Below are positions 6,937-15,038 of a stretch of DNA of 49,860 nt, piece after piece (within the stretch, counting starts at the first letter, position 1; every line of letters begins with the position of its first letter). The position numbers were made by a program, and so were the translations under genes. Below the pieces are notes generated by a model. It was not told where the DNA came from. It ran no database searches and saw only the letters and a program-made list of their open reading frames with translations. Source of the DNA: Palsa-461 sp036844945 (lineage in GTDB: Bacteria; Actinomycetota; Acidimicrobiia; Acidimicrobiales; RAAP-2); assembly GCA_036844945.1 (NCBI GenBank), contig DAIUEV010000020.1:1-49860 (forward strand). Reading direction: 5' to 3'.

Positions 6937-7878
6937 TCACGGCACCCCGATCGACCGGAGGCGGGCGCGCCGGTCGGCATCGAGCGACTCGGCGAGGTCG
7001 GCTGCCGCGCAGTTCTCCCTGACCTGCGCGGGACTGGTCGCGCCGAACAGCACCGAGCCGACGGTCGGCTCGCACAGGGCAAAGACGAGCGCCAGCACCG
7101 AGGCGGCCGTGCCCCACTCCCGGGCCAGGGCCGCGAGCTCCCCCGCCGCTCCGGCCGTCTCTGCGAGCGTCCTCGCCGAACCGGCGCCCTCGGTCAGTCG
7201 GCCGGTGCCACCCGAGCGGTACTTCCCGCTGAGCGCACCGCCGGCGAGCACGGCCGAGGCCACCACCGAGGCCCCGGTGCGCTCGAGGGCCCGACGCATC
7301 GCCTCCCCCTCGACCCAGTCGCGCCGCAGGAGGTTGTAGGGCAGCTGGGCGGCGCAGGGCTGGGGGACGCCGCGAGCGTCGCAGAGGTCGCCGGCCCGTT
7401 CGATCGCCTCGGCCGGCCAGTTGGCCACCGCCCAGTGCGCTGCCCGTCCCGCGGCGAGCACCGCGCCGATCTGGTCCACCACGACCTCGAGCTCCAACCC
7501 CGCAGGAATCGTAAAGCTATAGATGAGGTCGAGACTTTCGAGGCCCATCCGTCCGAGCGAGGCCTCCACCTCCCCGAGGGCGTCCTGGCCGGGCCAGAAC
7601 TCCCACCAGAGCTTGTTGGCCACGACGACCTCGGAGCGGGCGTAGCCCGTCCGGGCGAAGAGCTCACCGAACACCACCTCGGAGTACCCGGTCGGGATCG
7701 GGGCGGCGCCGGTCTCGTCGTCGTAGCGGGCGTCGTCCAGGAAGTTGATCCCCTCCCCCCGCGCCGCCTCCATCACCGCCAGCCCCTGGTCGCGGTCGAT
7801 CCGCTCGAAGGTCTTCCAGGAGCCGAGCGAGAGCGCGCTGACCTCGAGGTCCGAACGACCGAGCCCCCGACGCCGCAC
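6937..7878 (-). CDS. Aldo/keto reductase-family protein with an altered active site
   Basis: The 313-residue protein has the AKR start RRGLGRSDLEVSALSLGSW, the strand GINFLDDARY (Asp48/49), VVANKLWWEF with the catalytic-type Lys89, and the C-terminal cofactor region TVGSVLFGATSPAQVREN. AKRs are (beta/alpha)8 NADPH-dependent carbonyl reductases using Asp, Tyr, Lys and His. Here the strand that normally carries the His (DL.QLH) reads LDLIYSFTIP, so the His is absent. The Tyr after LDDARY is also one residue out of the usual place. It may have changed chemistry or act as a binding protein. It starts 5 bp after the nitrilase-family gene stop and is likely co-transcribed with it. Confidence 0.82.
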   Translation of the reverse strand: MRRRGLGRSDLEVSALSLGSWKTFERIDRDQGLAVMEAARGEGINFLDDARYDDETGAAPIPTGYSEVVFGELFARTGYARSEVVVANKLWWEFWPGQDALGEVEASLGRMGLESLDLIYSFTIPAGLELEVVVDQIGAVLAAGRAAHWAVANWPAEAIERAGDLCDARGVPQPCAAQLPYNLLRRDWVEGEAMRRALERTGASVVASAVLAGGALSGKYRSGGTGRLTEGAGSARTLAETAGAAGELAALAREWGTAASVLALVFALCEPTVGSVLFGATSPAQVRENCAAADLAESLDADRRARLRSIGVP

Positions 7879-7883
7879 CGGGC

Positions 7884-8711
7884 TCAGCCCGTCGAAAGCC
7901 GGGCGCGACCGGCCACGCGGTAGCGCCGGTGCTGGAGCACCGGGAGGGCGGCCCGGGCCTCCTCCACCCGGGCCGCGGTCAGCTCACCGGCCGCCACGGC
8001 CGGGGACTCCCGCCCCTCGTCTGCGCCGAGCGACGCGACGACCACCCCGAAGGGGTCCACGATCCGGCTGTGCCCGGTGTAGGTCGGGCCAGGCTGGGCG
8101 GCGGCCAGGACGTACGCGGTGTTCTCGATTGCCCGGGCCCCGAGCAGGGTCCGCCAGTGGTCTTCCTTGTGCTCCCCGGCCACCCAGGCGGCCGGGATGG
8201 CGAGCGCCGTCGCCCCGGCGTCGACGGCCGCCCGGGCCGACTCGGGGAACCGCAGGTCGTAGCAGGTGAGGACGCCGACGCGGAGCTCCCCCACCGGGAC
8301 GACCGGCAGGTTGTGCGGCTCGGGCTCGCCCGCCTGCACCCGCGCCGACTCGCGCCACCCGAGCGCGTCGTAGAGGTGGATCTTGCGGTAGCGGCCGAGC
8401 AGCCCATCGGGCCCGACGATCACCAGCGTGTTGTAGACGCGGCCTTCGTCCGCCGGCTCGAAGGTGCCGGCCACCACCGTGAGCCCATGGTCGCCGGCCG
8501 CACCGACCAGCGCGGTGACGAAGGGCCCCTCCAGCGGCTCGGCCAGCGCGGCCAGGTCGGTCCGGGCTGAGCCGAAGCCGCACATCGTGGCCTCGGGCAG
8601 GACCACCAGCTCGGCGCCGGCCTCGGCGCCGGCGGCGACCGCCGCCAGCGCCAGCGCTCGGTTGGCATCCCGATCGAGGCCGCTCGCCAGCTGCGCGACC
8701 GCCGCTCTCAT
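7884..8711 (-). CDS. Nitrilase-superfamily carbon-nitrogen hydrolase (amidase)
   Basis: The 275-residue protein has the Glu-Lys-Cys triad of the family: E40 in LVVLPEATMCGF, K110 in RYRKIHLYDALG, and C150 in VLTCYDLRFPE. GHSRIVDPFGVVVASLG near the C-terminus is also typical. The IHLYD...W.ES pattern points to the Nit/omega-amidase-like branch, which acts on small amides such as deaminated glutathione or alpha-ketoglutaramate. The exact substrate is not evident, and in a mycothiol-making organism a Nit-like repair role is only a guess. ATG 8711 is chosen because the conserved MRAAVAQL start and a leaderless-type -10 box coincide there. Confidence 0.9.
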   Translation of the reverse strand: MRAAVAQLASGLDRDANRALALAAVAAGAEAGAELVVLPEATMCGFGSARTDLAALAEPLEGPFVTALVGAAGDHGLTVVAGTFEPADEGRVYNTLVIVGPDGLLGRYRKIHLYDALGWRESARVQAGEPEPHNLPVVPVGELRVGVLTCYDLRFPESARAAVDAGATALAIPAAWVAGEHKEDHWRTLLGARAIENTAYVLAAAQPGPTYTGHSRIVDPFGVVVASLGADEGRESPAVAAGELTAARVEEARAALPVLQHRRYRVAGRARLSTG

Positions 8712-8719
8712 CGGGCCGA

Positions 8720-8725
8720 ACGCTA
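8720..8725 (-). promoter_or_regulatory. -10 box of the nitrilase-aldo/keto reductase unit (leaderless type)
   Basis: On the minus strand TAGCGT lies 8 nt before ATG 8711, with no Shine-Dalgarno site. It fits the TANNNT spacing seen at other first genes in this window. Confidence 0.5.
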
Positions 8726-8853
8726 CCAACGGGCCCCTCACCTCCGACCGGACCTGCGACCGACGGGAACCCCGTGACACACTTGACAGCGCGGTCGGGC
8801 GAGCCCGACCGGGTCGGGGCGGGACCCGCGGCCACGGCGACCGAGGGAGTGCG

Positions 8854-10092
8854 GTGCTCGTATTCACGTTCCCCGGGCAGGGATCGCAGCGCTCCGGGAT
8901 GGGGGCCACGTGGGTCGATCACCCCTCCTTCGAGGTGGTCGCCGAGGCGTCCCAGGCCGCGTCCAAGGATCTCGCCGCGCTCCTGCTCGACGCACCGATG
9001 GAGGAGCTGACCGCGACGGCCAACGCCCAGCTCGCCACGTTCGTCCAGAGCCTGGTCGTCCTCGACGCGGTCGAACGCCTCGGCCTCGCGCCGGGCGCCT
9101 GCGCCGGCCACAGCCTCGGCGAGTACACCGCCCTCGTGGCGAGCGGGGCCATGTCCTTCGAGGAGGGCGTGGCGCTCGTGGTCGCCCGGGGCGACGCCAT
9201 GACCCATGCCGGCGAGGACGCCCCCGGGACGATGGCCGCGCTCCTCGGCATCACCGACGACGACGCCGAGGCGGCCTGCCAGCGCGCCGAAGGCGACGTC
9301 TGGGTGGCCAACTACAACGCCCCGGGCCAGGTGGTCATCGCCGGCACCACCGAGGCGGTGAAGCGGGCGGGCGAGCTCGCCAAGGGACTCGGCGCCCGCC
9401 GGGTCATGCCGATCCCGGTGTCGGGGGCCTTCCACACCACGCTGATGTCCGGCGCCCGCGCCGCCCTGCGCAAGGCCCTCGGGGACGCGGTGTTCCGCTC
9501 GCCCGAGATCCCGGTCGTGGCGAACGTCGACGCGCGCATCCACGTCGATCCCGCCGAGTGGCCGGGCCTCCTCTCGGCCCAGCTGTGCAGCCCGGTGCGG
9601 TGGCGCCAGTCGCTCGAGACCCTGGCCGCCCTCGGCGGAACCACGTTCGTCGAGCTGGGTCCGGGGGGCGTGCTGTCGGGGCTGGCCCGGCGGTCGATCC
9701 CCGAGGTGGCCACGGTGTCGGTAGCGGTGCCCGACGACCTCGACACCCTCATGGACGTGGTGGCACTGCCCGAGAGCCAACGGGCCGACGCGCAGCACCA
9801 CGCCGGCGAGCACCTCTACATGTCCGAGCGGATCGTCGTGAGCCCGGGCGGCGGGATCTTCTTCCCCGAGCCAACCCTGCGCGCGCCCGGTGCCGGCCTG
9901 CTCCCGGGCACCGCCGCGGCCGGCGGTCCCTCGTCGGTCATCGCGGTGGGCGACCTCATCGGCCGGGTCGGCACCGTCGAGGTGCGCACGCCGTTCGCCG
10001 GCGAGGTCGTCCGCTGGCAGGCCACCGCCGGCGAGCGGGTGCAGGAGGGCCAGGCGCTGCTCTGGCTCCGGGTCTCGACCGAGGACCAGTGA
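8854..10092 (+). CDS. fabD: Malonyl-CoA:ACP transacylase with a C-terminal biotinyl/lipoyl-like domain
   Basis: Residues 1-300 are FabD: FTFPGQGSQRSGMG at the start, nucleophile Ser87 in GHSLGEYTALVASGA, the NYNAPGQVVIAGT strand, and the catalytic His in VSGAFHTTLMSGA. FabD loads malonyl groups onto ACP for fatty-acid elongation. The protein is 412 residues against about 310 for the family. The extra part (about 326-412) ends in VGDLIGRVGTVEVRTPFAGEVV followed by AGERVQEGQALLWL, the hairpin pattern of biotin carboxyl carrier/lipoyl domains. Where BCCP has EAMKM, this has GTVEV, so the modified Lys is missing. GTG 8854 follows GAGGGAG. It heads fabD-fabG-acpP-fabF. Confidence 0.93.
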   Translation: MLVFTFPGQGSQRSGMGATWVDHPSFEVVAEASQAASKDLAALLLDAPMEELTATANAQLATFVQSLVVLDAVERLGLAPGACAGHSLGEYTALVASGAMSFEEGVALVVARGDAMTHAGEDAPGTMAALLGITDDDAEAACQRAEGDVWVANYNAPGQVVIAGTTEAVKRAGELAKGLGARRVMPIPVSGAFHTTLMSGARAALRKALGDAVFRSPEIPVVANVDARIHVDPAEWPGLLSAQLCSPVRWRQSLETLAALGGTTFVELGPGGVLSGLARRSIPEVATVSVAVPDDLDTLMDVVALPESQRADAQHHAGEHLYMSERIVVSPGGGIFFPEPTLRAPGAGLLPGTAAAGGPSSVIAVGDLIGRVGTVEVRTPFAGEVVRWQATAGERVQEGQALLWLRVSTEDQ

Positions 10093-10835
10093 GCGAGGAG
10101 GCCGCCGAAGCCGACCCCGACGCGCCCGGTCGCGTCGTCCTCGTGACCGGGGGCTCGCGGGGCATCGGCGCCGCCTGCGTCGACTGGTTCGTGGCCCGCG
10201 GCGACCGGGTCGCCTTCACCTCGCGGGCCGCGTCCCCGGCCCGCACCGACGGCGCGCTCGGCCTCGTGTGCGACGTGACGGCGCCCGACCAGATCGAGGC
10301 CGCCTTCGGTGCGGTCGAGGAGCGGTTCGGCCCCGTCGAGGTGCTCATCTCCAACGCCGGCATCACCCGGGACACCCTCATCGCCCGGATGAGCGAGGAG
10401 GCGTGGGGCGAGGTGATCGACACCAACCTGAGCGGCTCCTACCGCGTCGCCCGGCGGGCGGTCGCAAAGATGCTGCGGCTGCACCGCGGCCGGATCATCT
10501 TCATCTCCTCGGTGGGGGCCTTCGTGGGTCTCCCCGGACAGGCCAACTACGCCGCCTCGAAGGCCGGCCTGGTCGGGATGGCCCGGGCGCTCGCCCGTGA
10601 GGTGGCCAGTCGGTCCATCACGGTCAACGTGGTGGCACCCGGTCTGGTGGCCACCGATATGATCGAGGCGCTCGCCGGCGAGCGGGTCGAGCAGATGAAA
10701 GCCCTGGTCCCGCTGGGGAGGACCGCCACCGCGGCCGAGATCGCAGAAGCGGTGGGGTTCCTCGCCTCGAGCGGCGCCGGTTACATCACCGGCGCGGTGC
10801 TGCCGGTGGACGGTGGCATGGGGATGGGGCTGTGA
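10089..10835 (+). CDS. fabG: 3-Oxoacyl-ACP reductase
   Basis: The 248-residue SDR has TGGSRGIG at 20-27, the NAG motif (SNAGITRDTL, 88-97), catalytic Ser140 region FISSVGAF, and YAASK with Tyr153 and Lys157. The ending ITGAVLPVDGGMGMGL is the classic FabG C-terminus. It reduces 3-oxoacyl-ACP to 3-hydroxyacyl-ACP with NADPH. GTG 10089 overlaps the fabD stop (GTGA), implying coupled translation. The N-terminus is about 13 residues longer than usual, with an acidic EEAAEADPD stretch; no better start lies downstream. Confidence 0.93.
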   Translation: MSEEAAEADPDAPGRVVLVTGGSRGIGAACVDWFVARGDRVAFTSRAASPARTDGALGLVCDVTAPDQIEAAFGAVEERFGPVEVLISNAGITRDTLIARMSEEAWGEVIDTNLSGSYRVARRAVAKMLRLHRGRIIFISSVGAFVGLPGQANYAASKAGLVGMARALAREVASRSITVNVVAPGLVATDMIEALAGERVEQMKALVPLGRTATAAEIAEAVGFLASSGAGYITGAVLPVDGGMGMGL

Positions 10836-10898
10836 CCGGCGGACGCCGGGCCAGCCACACAAAGGCCGCACACACAACTCCAAGGAGCGACTGACACA

Positions 10899-11138
10899 GT
10901 GGACAGCGACGCAGCATTCGAGAAGTTCCAGCAGTGCGCCGTCGAGGTGCTGCAAGTACCGAAGGAGAAGGTCACGAAGGAGGCTCGGTTCGCCGACGAC
11001 CTCGACGCCGACAGCCTCGACCTGGTCGAGCTGGTGATGGCGCTCGAGGAGTCCTTCGACATCACGGTCGAGGAGACCGAGCTCGAGGACATCGAGACGG
11101 TCGGACAGGCCTTCGACCTCGTCTCCTCCAAGCTCTGA
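10899..11138 (+). CDS. acpP: Acyl carrier protein
   Basis: At 79 residues it is the standard ACP size, acidic, with the phosphopantetheine site DADSLDLVEL (Ser39) at the start of helix II and MALEESFDITV following. It carries growing acyl chains between the Fab enzymes. GTG 10899 follows AAGGAG by about 12 nt. Two cysteines are absent except Cys13. It lies between fabG and fabF in the same unit, and its stop overlaps the fabF start (TGATG). Confidence 0.97.
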   Translation: MDSDAAFEKFQQCAVEVLQVPKEKVTKEARFADDLDADSLDLVELVMALEESFDITVEETELEDIETVGQAFDLVSSKL

Positions 11139-12337
11139 TGCTGATCGGCCGCGGGCCCGACGGCCCGATCACCGGCCGGTCGGTCGTGATCACCGGCCTC
11201 GGCGCGGTCACCTGTTGCGGGGTGGGCGTCGACGCGCTCTGGGAGCAACTGCTGCACCCCACCCTCAGCGGCGAGCGGCGCGTCCCGGACTTCGACCCGT
11301 CGGTCTGGCTCGGGCCGAAAGAGGCGCGCCGCATGGACCGCTTCGCCCAGATGAGCGTCGCCGCCGCCGAGCTGGCCCGGGCCGACGCCGGCGAGCTCGA
11401 CCCCGACCCGGATCGCTCCGGGGTGATCTTCGCCACCGGGGTCGGCGGGTTCGAGACCCTCGTCGAGCAGGTCCTCGTGTGCGACCGCAAGGGCGCGGAC
11501 CGCGTCTCGCCGTTCCTCGTCCCGATGATGATGGCGAACGCCGGGGCGGCCAACGTGTCGATGCGGTTCGGTTGGCACGGGCCGTCCGAGGCCATCTGCA
11601 CCGCGTGTGCCGCCGGCACCCACGCGGTCGCGGCAGCCGCCCGCCTGGTGGCCACCGGTCGCTGCGACGTCGCCATCGGCGGCGGTTCGGAGGCGGCCAT
11701 CCAGGAGGTGGCCATCGGGGCCTTCTCCAACATGACGGCCCTTTCCACCTCGGGGATCTCGCGCCCGTTCGACGTCCGGCGGGACGGCTTCGTGATCGCC
11801 GAGGGCGCCGCCGCGCTCGTGCTCGAGGACAAGGAGCGGGCGCTCGCCCGCGGGGCCCGGATCTACGCGGAGGTCGCCGGCGCCGCCTCCACCGCCGACG
11901 CCCACCACATCACGGCCCCCGAACCCGAGGGCACCGGGGCCGTCGCCTGCATGGAGCTGGCTCTGGAGGACGCCGGGCTCGCCCCCGGTGACGTCGGGCA
12001 CATCAACGCGCACGGGACCTCGACGCCGCTCAACGACCTGGCCGAGGCGCGGGCCATCCACAAGGTCTTCGGCGACCCGGGTCCCCCAGTCACCTCGGCC
12101 AAGGGCCTCACCGGGCACAGCCTCGGCGGGGCCGGTGCGATCGAGGCGGTCGCCTCGGCGCTCACGATCTTCCACGGGACGATCCCACCGACCGCCGGCC
12201 TCGAGGAGCTCGACCCCGAGATCGGACTCGACGTGGTGGCGGGCGCGCCCCGGCCCTTCACGCCCGCGCCGGTGATCTCGAACTCCTTCGGGTTCGGCGG
12301 CCACAACGGCTGCCTGGTGCTCGTCCCCGCGGGCTGA
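11138..12337 (+). CDS. fabF: 3-Oxoacyl-ACP synthase II (KAS II)
   Basis: The 399-residue condensing enzyme shows VVITGLGAVTCCG at the start, active-site Cys157 in AICTACAAGTHAV, His292 in NAHGTSTPLND, and Lys322/His327 in AKGLTGHSLGGAG. The ending SNSFGFGGHNGCLVL is diagnostic. It elongates acyl-ACP with malonyl-ACP. The start is fixed by the TGATG overlap with acpP. The N-terminal cap (WLGPKEARRMDRFAQM) is shorter than in E. coli FabF but conserved in kind. It ends 6 bp from the convergent trpA stop. Confidence 0.96.
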   Translation: MLIGRGPDGPITGRSVVITGLGAVTCCGVGVDALWEQLLHPTLSGERRVPDFDPSVWLGPKEARRMDRFAQMSVAAAELARADAGELDPDPDRSGVIFATGVGGFETLVEQVLVCDRKGADRVSPFLVPMMMANAGAANVSMRFGWHGPSEAICTACAAGTHAVAAAARLVATGRCDVAIGGGSEAAIQEVAIGAFSNMTALSTSGISRPFDVRRDGFVIAEGAAALVLEDKERALARGARIYAEVAGAASTADAHHITAPEPEGTGAVACMELALEDAGLAPGDVGHINAHGTSTPLNDLAEARAIHKVFGDPGPPVTSAKGLTGHSLGGAGAIEAVASALTIFHGTIPPTAGLEELDPEIGLDVVAGAPRPFTPAPVISNSFGFGGHNGCLVLVPAG

Positions 12338-12343
12338 CCCGCC

Positions 12344-13144
12344 TCAGGGCCCGAGCGCGGCCCGCAGTTCGCCCACGAACTTGGCGGCCCCCTCGGGTCC
12401 GGCCCCGTCGAGCAGCCGGCGCACCAGCGCCGAGCCGACCACCGCCCCGTCGGCCACCTCGCAGACCCGGGCCGCCTGCTCGGGGGTCGAGATCCCGATT
12501 CCCGCGCACACCGGCAGGTCGCTCGCGGCCCGGGCCCGTTCGATGACCGGGCCGACCTCGACGCCGAGCTCCTGGCGCTCGCCGGTGACCCCCATCCGGG
12601 CCACCGCGTAGAGGAAGCCCCGCGCCCGCGCCGCGATCCTCGCCACCCGCTCCGGGGGCGTCGAGGGGGCCACCATCAGCACGGTCTCGACCCCGGCCGC
12701 GTCGGCGGCGTCCCCCCACGGCGGGAGCTCCTCGAGCGGGAGGTCGGGGACGATCGCGCCGGAGACCCCTGCGGCGATCAGGGCGGCGGCGAAGCGGCGG
12801 TGGCCGGCCCGGAACACCAGGTTGTAGTAGGTCATCACGGCGACCGGGACCCCGAGGTCGGCGCCGGCGAGCTGGCCGAGCACCGAGGCGACGGTGGTCC
12901 CGCGTTGGAGGGCGGCCAGCCCGGCCGCCTGGACCACCGGACCGTCCATCATCGGGTCCGAGAACGGGAGCCCCACCTCGATCGCGTCCGCGCCGGCGGC
13001 CGCCACCGCCTGCAGCACCACCACCCAGTCCTCGGTCATGCCCGCCATCACGTAGGGCACGAGCAGCTTGGCCCCGGCGTCGCGCCGGGCCCGCAGCGTC
13101 GACTCGAGGCCTCCCGCGCCGGCGGTGGCCGGAGTGCCGGCCAT
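12344..13144 (-). CDS. trpA: Tryptophan synthase alpha subunit
   Basis: The 266-residue TIM barrel cleaves indole-3-glycerol phosphate and passes indole to TrpB. Catalytic Glu56 is in DAIEVGLPFSDP and Asp67 in MMDGPVVQ. Downstream come PDLPLEE, the phosphate-binding GVTGERQ loop, and CAGIGISTPEQA with DGAVVGSALV. It is the last gene of the trp unit, beginning 2 bp after the trpB stop, as expected for subunits made in equal amounts. The extreme N-terminus (MAGTPATAGAGG) is unconserved. Confidence 0.96.
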   Translation of the reverse strand: MAGTPATAGAGGLESTLRARRDAGAKLLVPYVMAGMTEDWVVVLQAVAAAGADAIEVGLPFSDPMMDGPVVQAAGLAALQRGTTVASVLGQLAGADLGVPVAVMTYYNLVFRAGHRRFAAALIAAGVSGAIVPDLPLEELPPWGDAADAAGVETVLMVAPSTPPERVARIAARARGFLYAVARMGVTGERQELGVEVGPVIERARAASDLPVCAGIGISTPEQAARVCEVADGAVVGSALVRRLLDGAGPEGAAKFVGELRAALGP

Positions 13145-13146
13145 GC

Positions 13147-14355
13147 TCAGGGACCCGCCCGGCCGAGCCGCTCCCGGACCTGGGCGACATCCTTGTCCCC
13201 CCGCCCCGACAGCGTGAGGAGCACGGTCGAGCCCGGCGGGATCGAGCGGCCGGCCTCGGCGGCGACCCAGGCGAGCGCGTGGGCGGGCTCGAGCGCGGGG
13301 ATGATGCCCTCGGTCCGGGCGAGGAGCTCGAAGGCCTCGAGCACCTCCTCGTCGGTCGCCTTGGCGTATTCGGCGCGGCCGATCGAGGCCAGGTGCGCGT
13401 GCTCGGGGCCGATCCCGGGGTAGTCGAGCCCGGCCGAGATCGACTCGGCCTCGAGGATCTGGCCGTCCTCGTCCTGGAGGAGCCGCGAGCGCATGCCGTG
13501 CAGGACGCCGGGCACGCCGTAGGTGGCCGCCGCCCCGCCCGCCGCCTCCACCCCGACCAGCCGGACGGCGGTGTCGGCGAAGCCCGCGAAGGTCCCCGCC
13601 GCGTTCGAGCCGCCGCCGACGCAGGCGACCACCACGTCGGGCGGCCCGCCCAGCAGCTCGTCACACTGGCGGCGGGCCTCCTCCCCCACCACCCTCTGGA
13701 GCTCGCGCACCATGTAGGGGAAGGGGTGCGGCCCCATCACCGAGCCGATGCAGTAGTGGGTGTGCTGCACGGTGGCCACCCACTCGCGCAGCGCCTCGTT
13801 GACCGCGTCCTTGAGCGTGCGGCTCCCGGAGGTGACCGTGCGCACCTCGGCCCCGAGGAGCTCCATCCGGAACACGTTCAGCTCCTGGCGCTGGGTGTCA
13901 ACCTCGCCCATGAACACCGTGCACTCGAGGCCGAGCAGCGCCGCCGCGGTCGCGGCGGCCACCCCGTGCTGGCCGGCGCCGGTCTCGGCGATCATCCGGT
14001 GCTTGCCCATGCGCTCGGTGAGCAGCGCCTGGCCGACCACGTTGTTCAGCTTGTGGCTGCCGGTGTGGGCCAGGTCCTCCCGCTTGAGCAGCAGCCGGAC
14101 CCCGAGGCGCTCGGAGAGGCGGTGGCACTCGGTGAGCGGCGTGGGGCGCCCGCCGTAGGTGGAGAGGATCGACTCGAAACGCGCGTGGAAGGCGGGGTCG
14201 GCCCACGCCGTCTCGAAGGCCGCCTCGAGCTCGAAACAAGCCGGGATGAGGGACTCGGGGACGAAGCGGCCGCCGAACTCTCCGAACCGGCCGTCGGGTC
14301 CCGGGTGCCCCATCGTCGGGCCGCTCTGCCCGCCGGTGGTCGCGCCGGAGCTCAC
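13147..14355 (-). CDS. trpB: Tryptophan synthase beta subunit
   Basis: The 402-residue PLP enzyme joins indole and serine. The signature GRFGEFGGRFVPESL is at 22-36, the Schiff-base Lys102 is in HTGSHKLNNVVGQA, the Glu is in AETGAGQHG, the PLP-phosphate loop is CVGGGSNAAG, and LSGRGDKDV ends the domain. It is TrpB1, the form that pairs with TrpA. GTG 14355 overlaps the trpF stop (GTGA) and is preferred; ATG 14313 is an alternative 14 residues in. Confidence 0.96.
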   Translation of the reverse strand: MSSGATTGGQSGPTMGHPGPDGRFGEFGGRFVPESLIPACFELEAAFETAWADPAFHARFESILSTYGGRPTPLTECHRLSERLGVRLLLKREDLAHTGSHKLNNVVGQALLTERMGKHRMIAETGAGQHGVAAATAAALLGLECTVFMGEVDTQRQELNVFRMELLGAEVRTVTSGSRTLKDAVNEALREWVATVQHTHYCIGSVMGPHPFPYMVRELQRVVGEEARRQCDELLGGPPDVVVACVGGGSNAAGTFAGFADTAVRLVGVEAAGGAAATYGVPGVLHGMRSRLLQDEDGQILEAESISAGLDYPGIGPEHAHLASIGRAEYAKATDEEVLEAFELLARTEGIIPALEPAHALAWVAAEAGRSIPPGSTVLLTLSGRGDKDVAQVRERLGRAGP

Positions 14356-15038
14356 CGATCGGTGAGCCAGTCGTAGGGGGACGGCCCGGTCTCCTCGTCG
14401 CCCGGGTGCTCCGCCGCCACGGCCGCGCCGGCACGGCGGGCCGCCTTGATGAACGCGTCGAGCTTGTGCGGGTCCTTCTCCCCGGTCGCGCGCTCGACCC
14501 CGGTGGCCACGTCGACGGCGAACGGGTGCAGATGGACGACGGCCGCCTCGACGTTGTCGGCGTGCAGGCCGCCCGAGACGAAGAGGCGCCGGTGATCGAC
14601 GACGCCCTCGGCCAGCCGCCAGTCGAACACCTCCCCCGAGCCCGGGTTCTTCCCGTCGATCAGGAGGTACTGGCAGCCGAACTCCTCGAACCGGCTGATG
14701 GCCGACTCCCCGGCGCTGAACGCCTTGATGGTCAGGGGGACCCGTGCCGCAACCCACTGGCAGTCCTCGATCGTCTCGTGCCCGTGGAGCTGCACGGCCC
14801 CGAGGCCGACGGTGTTGGCGATCTCGACGACCCGGCGGGGCGACTCGTCGCGGAACACCCCGACCGTGAGCACTTCGGGCGGGACCCGCTTCACGATGTC
14901 GGAGACCGCACCGGCCGTCATCTGGCGGGGGGAGGGAGCGAAGATGAAGCCCAGTGCGTCGGCGCCGAGCCCGACCGCCAGCAACGCATCGCCCTCCGAG
15001 GTGACCCCGCAGATCTTGATGACCGGCGTCTCCCTCAT
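14352..15038 (-). CDS. trpF: Phosphoribosylanthranilate isomerase
   Basis: The 228-residue barrel begins with VIKICGVTSEGDAL, which contains the catalytic Cys, followed by ADALGFIFAPSPRQ, VGVFRD, VQLHGHET and LLIDGK, with the phosphate site FVSGGLHADNV and general-acid-type Asp in VDVATGVE. It converts PRA to CdRP. ATG 15038 overlaps the trpC stop (ATGA). The C-terminus is about 15-20 residues longer than usual, acidic and ending in PYDWLTDR. Confidence 0.95.
   Translation of the reverse strand: MRETPVIKICGVTSEGDALLAVGLGADALGFIFAPSPRQMTAGAVSDIVKRVPPEVLTVGVFRDESPRRVVEIANTVGLGAVQLHGHETIEDCQWVAARVPLTIKAFSAGESAISRFEEFGCQYLLIDGKNPGSGEVFDWRLAEGVVDHRRLFVSGGLHADNVEAAVVHLHPFAVDVATGVERATGEKDPHKLDAFIKAARRAGAAVAAEHPGDEETGPSPYDWLTDR

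Noticed and set aside
4065..7022. A 985-codon plus-strand open frame across the aminotransferase end, SDR, glycerate kinase and small secreted gene
   Set aside because: It is Arg/Pro/Gly-rich with no domain, and overlaps several recognised genes in other frames; long spurious frames are expected at this GC content.
8783..8788. TTGACA as a -35 box for fabD
   Set aside because: No -10 box follows at 16-19 nt, so a promoter cannot be supported.
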